Shown here piece after piece: positions 17,332 through 24,506 of a DNA stretch of 62,798 bases. Made by a program: the position numbers and the translations under genes. Below the pieces are notes generated by a model. It ran no database searches and was not told where the DNA came from. It saw nothing but the letters and a program-made list of their open reading frames with translations. The stretch's first letter is position 1. Each line of letters begins with the position of its first letter. Where the stretch lies: NCBI RefSeq assembly GCF_003385235.1, contig NZ_PQIA01000037.1, positions 1 to 62,798 on the forward strand, in the 5' to 3' direction. The stretch is from Amycolatopsis circi. GTDB taxonomy: Bacteria; Actinomycetota; Actinomycetes; Mycobacteriales; Pseudonocardiaceae.

Positions 17332-17976
17332 TCAACTCTCATTATTTTTAGAACGTTCGACGACCACGCAGCACAGCCCGGGACGCGGATCCATCCGGGC
17401 CCGCAGGCCTTCGGCGTCTTCGAGCAGCCCTTCCAGCAGCGCCAGGTTCATGCCGCACACCAATCCGGGATGCCGCTGCGAGAGGACATGGAAGGGGCAG
17501 TTGACGAGACGCAGGACGTCGTCGTCGAGACGAGGCTCGTAACCGCGGGCTGCCAGCAGTTCCTTCGCGGCGTCGAGATCTTCAACCGGACCGGCGGCGG
17601 CACGGCCCTCGCGCCGGGCGGCGGCCTGCAGTTCGGTGTCCAGCCGGGCGACCTCGGCAACCTCGGCCAGCAGATCGGCGGCGGTGCGGTAGTCGCGCGC
17701 CGGGACGGAGAACTGGCGCTCGGCGCCGGACCGGCGGTAAAGCTTCGCCGGGCGGCCGGCACCCGGACCCGAACGTCCGCTCAGCCGCTTGCTTTCCGTC
17801 TCCAGCAGCCCCGCGTCCACGAGTTTGTCGAGATGGAAAGCGGCGAGCGTGCGCTGGATTTCGACGCCTTCGGCCGCTTCGTTCCGGCTGACGTCGTGAT
17901 CCTGGGAAACCACGTAGTCATACAGCCGCCGCCGGACGGGATCCTGCAGGACGGCGATCGCCTCGATGTCTTCCAC
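17332..17976 (-). CDS. ArsR-like winged-helix regulator with C-terminal cysteines (SufR-like layout)
   Basis: A 214-residue regulator. The N-terminal winged helix (residues about 5-85) starts L-Q-D-P-V-R-R-R-L-Y-D-Y-V and has L-D-K-L-V-D-A-G-L-L as recognition region. The C-terminus carries C-P-F-H, then H-P-G-L-V-C-G-M-N about 16 residues later, and a final L-C-C-V-V-V. This spacing recalls SufR-type regulators that bind a [4Fe-4S] cluster. If a cluster binds, the protein could sense redox state or NO; that is inference. It sits just upstream of DUF3291 and DoxX genes on the same strand. Confidence 0.8.
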   Translation of the reverse strand: MEDIEAIAVLQDPVRRRLYDYVVSQDHDVSRNEAAEGVEIQRTLAAFHLDKLVDAGLLETESKRLSGRSGPGAGRPAKLYRRSGAERQFSVPARDYRTAADLLAEVAEVARLDTELQAAARREGRAAAGPVEDLDAAKELLAARGYEPRLDDDVLRLVNCPFHVLSQRHPGLVCGMNLALLEGLLEDAEGLRARMDPRPGLCCVVVERSKNNES

Positions 17977-18007
17977 CCATCCAGTCTAAGAACAACGACG
18001 ATGCGCG

Positions 18008-18514
18008 TTAGAGGGGCTCGGGCTCGCTCCTCGTGGATTTCCGGCGAGCAGTGGCCGACCGCGGCGGCTCGGCGCGCATGTGGTCGCGGACGCGGGTCAT
18101 GATGCCGCCCAGCGCATCCAGGTCCGAAGTGGACAGTGGAGCGACCAGCAACCGGCGGACGACCTCGACGTGCCCGGGAAGCACCTTCGCGACCAGCTCC
18201 CGACCGGCCTCGGTGATGCCGACGACCGTCGCGCGCTGGTCTTCCGCGCTGGGACCGCGGGTGACCAGACCGGCCTTTTCGAGCAAACCAGCCTGATGAG
18301 TGAGGCCGCTGCGGCTGTAGACGACACCGTCGGCCAGCTCGGTCATCGTCAGCTGCCCGTCCGAATCGGCGAGCCGGGCCAGGAGTTCGAACTGCACGTA
18401 GCTGAGGTCGCCCTCGGCCCGCAGCTGCTGCGTGACGGCGTGCTGCAGCAGGCTCACGGCCTCCATGAGCGCGAAGTAAGTGTTGAGCTGCCGGGGCTCC
18501 AGCGCGTCCGCCAT
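18008..18514 (-). CDS. MarR family transcriptional regulator
   Basis: A 168-residue MarR protein: dimerisation helix at the N-terminus (N-T-Y-F-A-L-M-E-A-V), winged helix with L-T-M-T-E-L-A-D-G-V-V-Y-S-R-S-G-L-T-H near residues 55-75, and wing residues G-P-S-A-E-D-Q-R-A-T. It is divergently transcribed from a quinone-oxidoreductase gene, and the 128-bp gap holds three related 18-bp inverted repeats that are very likely its operators. One of them lies 15 bp upstream of its own start, indicating autorepression. Confidence 0.92.
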   Translation of the reverse strand: MADALEPRQLNTYFALMEAVSLLQHAVTQQLRAEGDLSYVQFELLARLADSDGQLTMTELADGVVYSRSGLTHQAGLLEKAGLVTRGPSAEDQRATVVGITEAGRELVAKVLPGHVEVVRRLLVAPLSTSDLDALGGIMTRVRDHMRAEPPRSATARRKSTRSEPEPL

Positions 18515-18528
18515 GAGGCCAGTCTAGA

Positions 18529-18546
18529 TGCTTCGAAGTCGAATCA
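18529..18546. promoter_or_regulatory. MarR operator copy 1
   Basis: TGCTTCGAAGTCGAATCA, an imperfect inverted repeat matching the consensus TGCTTCGA-NN-TCGAAGCA of the central copy. It lies just upstream of the MarR gene start. Confidence 0.7.
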
Positions 18547-18575
18547 TTGTGGCCGTCCTCACGTCTCCGAGACTT

Positions 18576-18593
18576 TGCTTCGACATCGAAGCA
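18576..18593. promoter_or_regulatory. MarR operator copy 2 (perfect)
   Basis: TGCTTCGACATCGAAGCA has perfect 8-bp arms around a CA centre. It is the middle of three copies and defines the consensus. The position between divergent promoters fits a repressor released by an electrophile or quinone. Confidence 0.8.
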
Positions 18594-18608
18594 TACTCGT
18601 CCTCAGAT

Positions 18609-18626
18609 TGTTTCAACTTCGAAGCA
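18609..18626. promoter_or_regulatory. MarR operator copy 3
   Basis: TGTTTCAACTTCGAAGCA, degenerate in the left arm and matching in the right arm. It ends 16 bp before the oxidoreductase ATG and would block its promoter or ribosome access. Confidence 0.7.
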
Positions 18627-18642
18627 CATTACGGAGGACGTC

Positions 18643-19578
18643 ATGAAAGCAGTGCGCTACCACCGCTACGGCGGAAGCGAAGTCCTGGCCTTCGAAGAGG
18701 CCGAGCGGCCCACGCCCGCCGAGGGCCAGGTGCTCGTGCAGGTCGCCGCCACCTCGTTTAACCCGGTGGATCTCGGGATCCGCGCGGGCGGCCTGCAGGA
18801 GGTATTTCCCCTGGCCTTCCCGCACGTGCCGGGCATCGAGGTCGCCGGGACGATCGCCGAACTGGGCCCGCGGGTCGAGGGCCATGAGGTCGGCGACGCG
18901 GTCGTCGCCTTCCTGCCGATGAACCTCGACGGCGCGGCCGCCGAGTACGCCGTCGTTCCCGCCGACGCGCTGGCCGCCGCCCCGCAGACGGTCGACCTGC
19001 CCGACGCCGCCGCGCTGCCGGTCGGCGGGCTGACCGCTTGGCAGGCGCTTTTCGACGACGCTCGCCTGCAAGCAGGCCAGACGGTCCTGATCAACGGCGC
19101 CGGAGGGACGGTGGGCGGCTTTGCCGTTCAACTCGCCCATCAGGCGGGCGCGACCGTCACCGCGACCTCGAGCCCCCGCACCGAAGAACGCCTCCACGAA
19201 TATGGAGCCGACCGGATCGTCGGACACCTCGACTTCGCCTCCGGCGCGCTTGCTGTCGACGGAGCGCCGTTCGACGTCGTGGTCAACCTCGTTCCGACTA
19301 CTCCGGAGGAGACCGCGGCGCTCGTCGACTTGGTCGCCGACGGCGGGGCGCTGGTCAGCACCACCACTCCCCCTCCCGAGAATCCTGGACGCGGGATTCG
19401 GACCGTTCGGGTGTTCGTCGTCAGCAATGCCGAGCAACTGGCGGAACTCGTCTCGCGCGTCGACGCGGGGGCGTTGCGGATCACCGTCGCCGACCGTCGG
19501 CCGTTGGCGGATCTCCCGGCTGTGCATGACGAAGCGGCCTCGGGACGGCTCGTCGGCAAGACCGTACTCATCCCCTGA
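18643..19578 (+). CDS. zinc-free quinone oxidoreductase, NADPH-dependent (MDR superfamily)
   Basis: A 311-residue medium-chain dehydrogenase/reductase of the quinone reductase type. It begins M-K-A-V-R-Y-H-R-Y-G-G-S-E-V-L, has N-P-V-D-L-G in the catalytic domain, and the NADPH-binding G-A-G-G-T-V-G-G-F-A-V-Q-L-A near residue 152. No structural-zinc cysteines are present. It probably reduces quinones or enones. The ATG at 18643 follows GGAGGACG. Divergent MarR plus triple operators point to induction by a toxic electrophile. Confidence 0.9.
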   Translation: MKAVRYHRYGGSEVLAFEEAERPTPAEGQVLVQVAATSFNPVDLGIRAGGLQEVFPLAFPHVPGIEVAGTIAELGPRVEGHEVGDAVVAFLPMNLDGAAAEYAVVPADALAAAPQTVDLPDAAALPVGGLTAWQALFDDARLQAGQTVLINGAGGTVGGFAVQLAHQAGATVTATSSPRTEERLHEYGADRIVGHLDFASGALAVDGAPFDVVVNLVPTTPEETAALVDLVADGGALVSTTTPPPENPGRGIRTVRVFVVSNAEQLAELVSRVDAGALRITVADRRPLADLPAVHDEAASGRLVGKTVLIP

Positions 19579-19585
19579 AAGCCCC

Positions 19586-19625
19586 GGTTCGAGCACTGAA
19601 GGACCCCGCTTTCAGTGCTCGAACC
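19586..19625. terminator. strong hairpin between convergent genes
   Basis: Perfect 15-bp arms GGTTCGAGCACTGAA (19586-19600) and TTCAGTGCTCGAACC (19611-19625) around a 10-base loop, 8 bp after the oxidoreductase stop and 9 bp before the end of the convergent hydrolase. It probably serves as a bidirectional terminator. The long perfect stem also makes it a candidate dispersed repeat. Confidence 0.7.
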
Positions 19626-19633
19626 AGGCAGCC

Positions 19634-20890
19634 TCATTTCCGAGCTTTCGCCAGGCCCGCCGGAGTCGCGCCCAGCCACCAACGCGGGTCCGCCGATCCG
19701 TCCGTCGTACGGCCGTCACGGTGAACGAAGAACCGCTCGTCCCGGCCGGGCGTGGCGAACTCCCCGGCCAAGCCGCGCATCAACCACTCCGCGCCGAACG
19801 CGAACACTTCCGCAGCCGTCCCGCCCAGTGGATGGAATTCGTCCTCGTAGACGCGCATTTCCTTGGGAGCACGGATTTTCTCGTAGGTTTCGAGCGCGCT
19901 CTCCACCGGCGTCAGCTCGTCGAATTCGCCGATGCCCAGCAGGACCGGGCAACTGATGCCGGTCACGAGGTCGCCCAGCGGCATCTTTTCCTTGAGATCG
20001 CGGTCGAAAGACGCCTCGTCGGCGTAGCCCGCCATATACAGGTAATTGTTCTTGAAGCTCGGCTGCGCCCGTTCGAAGATGGTCTCGAAATCGCCGGACA
20101 CCGCCTCGAACGCGGCCACCGCGCGCAAACGGGTCCCCGGTGATGCCGCAGCGCGCAATGCCCAATAGCCGCTCATGCTGATGCCGAACATGCCGATCCG
20201 GTTTTCGTCCACTTCGGACAGACCGGCGAGATACGCCGCATAGGTTTCGAGAGCGCGTTCGTAGTTGTCCAGAGTCACCGTCAGCCCGCGCGCCCGAGTC
20301 TCCCCCTGCCCCGGCCCCTCGACGGACAGCGCCACGACTCCGCGCGAGGTGTAGTAGCGCTCGGCCGCGAAGATGTAGTCCTCCTTGATCATGTCCATGC
20401 CAGGACCGAGAATCACCGCCGGGGCACCGGAAACCGGCTGCGCGGGAAGGTGCAGGAGGCCGAAGATCTTGCCGCCTTCGAAGTCCAGCTCTACTCGGCG
20501 CACCGTGTTTCCGCGAAGCTCGCTGAGCCGGGCCACGCACGAATCGCAGCGCTCGCGGAACTTCGCCTTGCGCCCGTCGCCGGAGTCGAAGATCGAATAC
20601 TGCGCGCGGCCGTACATCACCGCCGCGCGCAGGTACAGATCCGACGCCGTCCTGCGGTAACCGAGCCGCTCGTGGTGCGCGGCCCGCTCTTCGGCCTGTC
20701 CGGCAACGACCGCCCACGCCTTCGGCAGCATCGCCCCGGAACGGACCATCGCGAACACCTTGTCGAAGTCGGCGTGATCGTGCCCGAGTTGTTCGAGCGT
20801 CCCCTTGCCTTCCGGGTGCAGCGCGTCGAAGCCGCCCTGCGCCAGCGCGATGTCCAGGGCCCAGCTCTGCCCGGCCGAACGTGTCGTCAT
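19634..20890 (-). CDS. alpha/beta hydrolase, dihydropseudooxynicotine-hydrolase/FrsA-like
   Basis: A 418-residue alpha/beta hydrolase with a long helical N-terminal half (about 1-150) as in 2,6-dihydropseudooxynicotine hydrolase and FrsA-like proteins. The nucleophile elbow is G-I-S-M-S-G-Y-W near residue 246; the acid is in G-E-F-D-E-L-T-P and the His in E-D-E-F-H-P-L-G-G. A complete catalytic triad is therefore present. The family includes C-C bond hydrolases and esterases. It is divergent from a MarR gene, and a 20-bp palindrome sits 15 bp upstream of its start. Confidence 0.85.
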   Translation of the reverse strand: MTTRSAGQSWALDIALAQGGFDALHPEGKGTLEQLGHDHADFDKVFAMVRSGAMLPKAWAVVAGQAEERAAHHERLGYRRTASDLYLRAAVMYGRAQYSIFDSGDGRKAKFRERCDSCVARLSELRGNTVRRVELDFEGGKIFGLLHLPAQPVSGAPAVILGPGMDMIKEDYIFAAERYYTSRGVVALSVEGPGQGETRARGLTVTLDNYERALETYAAYLAGLSEVDENRIGMFGISMSGYWALRAAASPGTRLRAVAAFEAVSGDFETIFERAQPSFKNNYLYMAGYADEASFDRDLKEKMPLGDLVTGISCPVLLGIGEFDELTPVESALETYEKIRAPKEMRVYEDEFHPLGGTAAEVFAFGAEWLMRGLAGEFATPGRDERFFVHRDGRTTDGSADPRWWLGATPAGLAKARK

Positions 20891-20904
20891 GATCGCCTCC
20901 CTAT

Positions 20905-20924
20905 TTGCCTAAGTACTTAGTCAA
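20905..20924. promoter_or_regulatory. 20-bp palindromic operator, probably for the MarR gene at 20986
   Basis: TTGCCTAAGTACTTAGTCAA is a near-perfect palindrome (one mismatched pair; core CTAAGTACTTAG perfect). It lies in the divergent region between hydrolase and MarR genes and overlaps the likely hydrolase promoter, so the MarR protein probably represses the hydrolase and perhaps itself. Confidence 0.75.
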
Positions 20925-20985
20925 TGTGCCACGGCTAGACTCCGCCCGGCAAGGAATGCGGCAGGCACCACAGGAGAGCGAACCG

Positions 20986-21423
20986 ATGGGCGACGAGGCG
21001 ATCACCCGGCTGGCGCGAGCCGCTTACCGGCTCAGCGCGGCCGATTCCCGGCTGCGCGGCCGGGCGACCCGCAGCGCCGAAGCGCTTTCGCTCGCGCACG
21101 CCCGCGCGCTCAAGAGCCTGGCCGAACACGGGCCGATGACGGTCAATCAGCTGGCCGGGCACGTCGAGACGACCGGAGCCGCGGTCACCCAGCTCGTCAA
21201 CGGCCTGGCCAACGCCGGTTACGTCACGCGCGAACGGGCCGCTTCCGGGGACCGCCGCACGTCGATCGTCGCGTTGACCGATGCGGGCCGCCGCCGCCAT
21301 GAGGAGCGGGAGCAGATCCTCGCCGCCGGACTGCGCGAGCTGACCCAGGACCTCGACGAACACGCGATCGACGCCGCGGGCACGGTGCTCACCCGGCTCG
21401 CTTCGCTGTACGACCGGCTCTGA
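20986..21423 (+). CDS. MarR family transcriptional regulator
   Basis: A 145-residue MarR protein. The winged helix has M-T-V-N-Q-L-A-G-H-V-E-T-T-G-A-A-V-T near residues 50-67 and a wing with R-A-A-S-G-D-R-R-T-S. I chose the ATG at 20986, preceded by AGGAGAG; a longer frame reaching back to 20905 would place the operator inside the coding region. It is divergent from the alpha/beta hydrolase, its probable target. Confidence 0.9.
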   Translation: MGDEAITRLARAAYRLSAADSRLRGRATRSAEALSLAHARALKSLAEHGPMTVNQLAGHVETTGAAVTQLVNGLANAGYVTRERAASGDRRTSIVALTDAGRRRHEEREQILAAGLRELTQDLDEHAIDAAGTVLTRLASLYDRL

Positions 21424-21444
21424 CCTTCCTCGAGCCAGCGGCGA

Positions 21445-21477
21445 ACTCTATCAACTGATTGAATCGGCTGATAGAGT
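21445..21477. promoter_or_regulatory. inverted repeat upstream of TetR gene
   Basis: ACTCTATCA (21445-21453) and TGATAGAGT (21469-21477) form a perfect 9-bp inverted repeat with a 15-base centre, ending 7 bp before the TetR start codon. The position suits autoregulation of the TetR gene and control of the downstream F420-type genes. Confidence 0.7.
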
Positions 21478-21484
21478 CCGCGCC

Positions 21485-22141
21485 ATGGGCACCGAAGCCG
21501 CGCGGATCCCCGCCAGTCGCGGGGCGGCGACCGAGCAGCGCCTCATCGCCGCCGCGGAACGGCTTTTCGCCGAACAGGGCGTCGGGGCGGTGTCGCTGCG
21601 GACCGTGATGCAGGCGGCGCAGACGAACGTCGCGGCGATCCACTACCACTTCGGTTCCAAGGAAGGCCTGCTCGACGCGGTCCTGCGCAGCCGCCTCGGC
21701 CAGGTGACCGGCGAGCGGAACGCGGTGCTGCGGGAATTCCCCGAGAAAGACGTGACCGCACGCGAATTGGCCCGAGCGTTCGTGCAGCCGGTGGTCGCGG
21801 TGCTCGAATCGGGCGGCGAATGCTGGATCCGGCTGGTCGGCCGGCTGCTGGCCACCGGCGGCGACGGACTGGACGCGGTCGCCGAATCGTTTTTCGAGCG
21901 CAACGCCGTCTTCGTCGAACTGCTCGACCGGCTGAGCCCGGGCGTCCCCCGCCGGACGCTCGATTTCCGGCTGTCCCAAGCGATGACCGTGACGCTGAAC
22001 GTCCTCGGCGACGTCGGCCGCACCCGCCGCCTGCACGGCCCGGACGCGGCGGACTGGACCACCGGCCAGATCGTCGACGACCTCGTCGACGTCGTGACCT
22101 CCGTACTCGCCGGCCCGCCCGGGGCCCGCCGCAGGAAGTGA
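21485..22141 (+). CDS. TetR/AcrR family transcriptional regulator
   Basis: A 218-residue TetR protein. The N-terminal HTH (about 18-64) reads L-F-A-E-Q-G-V-G-A-V-S-L-R-T-V-M-Q-A-A and ends A-I-H-Y-H-F-G-S-K-E-G-L-L, the usual TetR signature. The C-terminal ligand domain is divergent. It is followed after 7 bp by a pyridoxamine-oxidase-fold gene and then a deazaflavin-type reductase gene, so it probably represses this three-gene unit through the inverted repeat at 21445. Confidence 0.92.
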   Translation: MGTEAARIPASRGAATEQRLIAAAERLFAEQGVGAVSLRTVMQAAQTNVAAIHYHFGSKEGLLDAVLRSRLGQVTGERNAVLREFPEKDVTARELARAFVQPVVAVLESGGECWIRLVGRLLATGGDGLDAVAESFFERNAVFVELLDRLSPGVPRRTLDFRLSQAMTVTLNVLGDVGRTRRLHGPDAADWTTGQIVDDLVDVVTSVLAGPPGARRRK

Positions 22142-22148
22142 GGAATCG

Positions 22149-22643
22149 ATGGGAACCAAGCAGCGAGCGCAGATCGAGATGACGCCCGAGGAGGTGTCGG
22201 CCTATCTCGCCGCCCAGCGCACCGCGACCCTGGTGTCGCTCGGCCCCGACGGGCATCCGCACGCGGTCGCGATGTGGTTCGCGCTCATCGACGGCGTGCT
22301 GTGGTTCGAAACGAAAGCCAAGGCGCAGAAGGCAGTCAACCTCCGGCGCGATCCGCGGGTAACCGTGCTGATCGAGGACGGCCTGACCTACGACGTCCTG
22401 CGCGGCGTTTCGCTGGAAGGACGAGCCGAGGTCGTCGACGACCCGGACGCGCTCTGGGCGGTCGGGGTCAACATCTGGGAGCGCTACCACGGCGAATACA
22501 CCGACGAGGTGAAACCGATGGTGGAGTTCATGCTCCGCAAGCGAGTCGCGGTCCGCGTCGACGTGGAGCGGACCCGTTCGTGGGACCACCGCAAACTCGG
22601 GCTGCCCCCGATGCCGCTCGGCGGATCGACCGCCGCCGGCTGA
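22149..22643 (+). CDS. PPOX-class F420-dependent oxidoreductase-like protein
   Basis: A 164-residue split-barrel protein of the pyridoxamine 5'-phosphate oxidase superfamily. It has R-T-A-T-L-V-S-L-G-P-D-G-H-P-H-A-V-A-M-W and K-A-V-N-L-R-R-D-P-R-V-T-V-L-I-E, matching actinobacterial F420-binding PPOX proteins. Likely role: F420H2-dependent reduction of an unknown substrate. It lies between the TetR regulator and a Ddn-like gene, which also uses F420, supporting the cofactor assignment. Confidence 0.85.
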   Translation: MGTKQRAQIEMTPEEVSAYLAAQRTATLVSLGPDGHPHAVAMWFALIDGVLWFETKAKAQKAVNLRRDPRVTVLIEDGLTYDVLRGVSLEGRAEVVDDPDALWAVGVNIWERYHGEYTDEVKPMVEFMLRKRVAVRVDVERTRSWDHRKLGLPPMPLGGSTAAG

Positions 22644-22669
22644 CGCGTTCGCCCCGCCAGGAGGTCACG

Positions 22670-23164
22670 ATGGGACGCTTTTCCCTTCCCGAACAGGCGC
22701 CGAAGGGCCTGGACTCGCCGGTGACAGCGGCGATGATGAAGTACCTGGCCAAAATCCAGGTCAAAGTCTTCACCCTGACCGGCGGCCGGGTCGGCAGCAA
22801 ATGGCGCGTCGGAGCCGGTTTCCGCAAGCCGGTGCCGACCCTGCTGCTGGAACACCGAGGCCGCAAATCCGGGCGGCGGTTCACCACTCCGCTGCTGTAC
22901 CTGCGTTCCGGCGACGATCTCGTCATCGTCGCTTCCCAGGGCGGTCTGCCCAAGCATCCGCAGTGGTATTTCAATCTGCTCGCGGAGCCGGAAACCCGCG
23001 TGCAGCTCAAGGGCCGCCGGGATGTTCCGGTCGCGGCGCGGGTCGCGTCGGCGGACGACCGGCGCGAACTGTGGCCGCGGCTGGTCGATCTGTACGCGGA
23101 CTTCGCGAAGTACCAGGAGTGGACGGACCGCGAGATCCCGGTCGTGGTGCTCACTCCCCGCTGA
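22670..23164 (+). CDS. Ddn-like deazaflavin (F420)-dependent nitroreductase family protein
   Basis: A 164-residue protein of the nitroreductase-like deazaflavin family (Ddn/FDOR-B relative). Typical segments are L-L-L-E-H-R-G-R-K-S-G-R-R-F-T-T-P-L, H-P-Q-W-Y-F-N-L-L-A-E-P and R-E-I-P-V-V-V-L-T-P-R at the C-terminus. These enzymes use F420H2 to reduce quinones and other acceptors at the membrane. The ATG at 22670 follows AGGAGG. It ends 3 bp before the convergent AmaP gene with no visible terminator. Confidence 0.88.
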   Translation: MGRFSLPEQAPKGLDSPVTAAMMKYLAKIQVKVFTLTGGRVGSKWRVGAGFRKPVPTLLLEHRGRKSGRRFTTPLLYLRSGDDLVIVASQGGLPKHPQWYFNLLAEPETRVQLKGRRDVPVAARVASADDRRELWPRLVDLYADFAKYQEWTDREIPVVVLTPR

Positions 23165-23167
23165 GGC

Positions 23168-23740
23168 TCACCCGACGCGGGACGTCGCGCGGCTGGTGAA
23201 CCGGAACTCGATCTCGACCGGGAGGTCGTCCAGCTCCAAGGCTTCCTTGAGCCGCGGCACGCCTTCCTCGGTGATGCGGCCGCGGATCTCGCCGAGGTCT
23301 ACGTCCGGTTCGCACGTGACGATCAGCGCCAGGGACGGGTTCGCGCGCGTCCCGGCGAGCGACGCCCGAGCCTGATGCACTCCGGGATATCCGCGCAGCT
23401 CTTCGACAAACGGGGCGACCGCAATGTCGGCATGCAATTCAGTACGGCCATGTGCCGGGTCGGTCTCGAACCTCCACAGCTTGGTACGCGGCCGATGCGC
23501 GAGCTGGGCGATCAGCCAGCGCAATGCGAGCAGTCCCACCACTATCGCCGCCGCAGCGATCACGTAGAACACCCAGCCCGGCGGCTCTCCCGTGCCCGGC
23601 ACGATCGGTGCTGCCGGGTCGACGAGCCGCAGCACGCGGAAGTGCGTCGCCAGGCCGAATCCGCCCGCAGCAAGCAACACGATTCCGAACACCGCGAGGA
23701 GAGCCCGATTGAGCGCGGCTGGCCGGTTGACGCTGGTCAT
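23168..23740 (-). CDS. amaP: AmaP-like alkaline shock membrane anchor protein
   Basis: A 190-residue protein with two N-terminal transmembrane segments (about 15-37 and 55-77) and a soluble C-terminal domain. It is last in an Asp23-family operon, the position taken by AmaP, which anchors Asp23 to the membrane in Firmicutes. C-terminal sequence P-S-L-A-L-I-V-T-C-E-P-D-V-D-L resembles actinobacterial AmaP-like proteins. Its start overlaps the stop of the DUF6286 gene by 4 bp. It probably helps organise a cell-envelope stress complex. Confidence 0.8.
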   Translation of the reverse strand: MTSVNRPAALNRALLAVFGIVLLAAGGFGLATHFRVLRLVDPAAPIVPGTGEPPGWVFYVIAAAAIVVGLLALRWLIAQLAHRPRTKLWRFETDPAHGRTELHADIAVAPFVEELRGYPGVHQARASLAGTRANPSLALIVTCEPDVDLGEIRGRITEEGVPRLKEALELDDLPVEIEFRFTSRATSRVG

Positions 23741-24264
23741 GACACCTCCCTGGTAGCGCGAACCCGCACCGACACCGCAGGCCGCCGCGCGGGCGCGATG
23801 CGGTCCAGCCGGGATTCGACCGCGGTACGGACAGCGTCGGCCAGCCCGTCGGTCCGGGTGCGCGCCGTTTTGACCCGCACCTTGACCTTCCGCAGGCCGG
23901 TCGACAGTCGGGCTCGGTCGACACCGTCCACATTCGCCGCAGCGGCACGCAATGTGGTGCGGTAGCCCGTGGTGTCGGCACCGGAGTCCGGGTCTCCCGT
24001 GAGCGGGAGGATGCGACGTTTGCCGGGCAGGAGCGCCGCCCACAGCAGCGCCAGCCCGATGACGGCGACCGCGCCCGAGACGAGCGCCGGAACGAGATCC
24101 GTCCAGTGCGCGTCGTGGACGGCTGCGGCGACCGCGCGGTAATCCAGCCACGGCTGGTGCCCGGTGAGCCGCTGGATGGCCGCGACCGCGGTCAGGACGC
24201 ACACGGCCAGCAACGCAACGGCGGTCAAGGTGGCCGGAAGAGTCCGGCGGGTACGGCGTTTCAT
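23737..24264 (-). CDS. DUF6286 family membrane protein
   Basis: A 175-residue protein with two transmembrane segments (about 8-30 and 58-80) and a basic C-terminal domain ending V-S-V-R-V-R-A-T-R. I recognise it as the DUF6286 type that accompanies Asp23 and AmaP genes in actinomycetes; no biochemical function is known. It is coupled by 4-bp overlaps to AmaP downstream and to a scrambled ORF upstream. That ORF repeats parts of its own 5' half. Confidence 0.8.
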   Translation of the reverse strand: MKRRTRRTLPATLTAVALLAVCVLTAVAAIQRLTGHQPWLDYRAVAAAVHDAHWTDLVPALVSGAVAVIGLALLWAALLPGKRRILPLTGDPDSGADTTGYRTTLRAAAANVDGVDRARLSTGLRKVKVRVKTARTRTDGLADAVRTAVESRLDRIAPARRPAVSVRVRATREVS

Positions 24265-24506
24265 TCGCTCCTCCTTCGCCCAGTGGCTCCGCTGTGCAGC
24301 GCTGTCACCGGCTGCTGCTTGGTGAGCTTTTCGATCGCGGGGGCCGCCGCCGACAGCACGCCAGCGGCCAGGGTCGCCGGAACGAGGCCGACCCCATGCG
24401 TGTCGTGGCGACCGTCCGTGGTTGATGCCCAGTGAGCCGCTGAATCGCCCCGCCGGAGGTCAGCCGTCCGGCTGGCCGGAACGCACCGGCAGGTCCGTCG
24501 GCTCAC
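24261..24506 (-). pseudogene. scrambled remnant of DUF6286 and Asp23 paralogues
   Basis: An 81-codon frame made of pieces of its neighbours. Residues 3-13 (R-R-T-C-R-C-V-P-A-S) match the DUF6286 N-terminus R-R-T-R-R-T-L-P-A-T. Bases 24419-24448 encode A-I-Q-R-L-T-G-H-Q-P, identical to DUF6286, but in another frame. H-D-T-H-G-V-G-L-V-P-A returns in frame, matching H-D-A-H-W-T-D-L-V-P-A. The C-terminus V-T-A-L-H-S-G-A-T-G-R-R-R matches the end of the adjacent Asp23 protein (V-T-A-L-H-T-E-A-A-G-R-R-R). It looks like a tandem-duplicated DUF6286/Asp23 pair collapsed by deletion and frameshift. Both 4-bp couplings (GTGA and ATGA) are kept, so translation may still pass through it. Confidence 0.75.

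Noticed and set aside
20905..20985. Longer N-terminus of the MarR gene starting at 20905
   Set aside because: It would place the 20-bp palindromic operator inside the gene; the ATG at 20986 has a good ribosome site and a normal MarR N-terminus.
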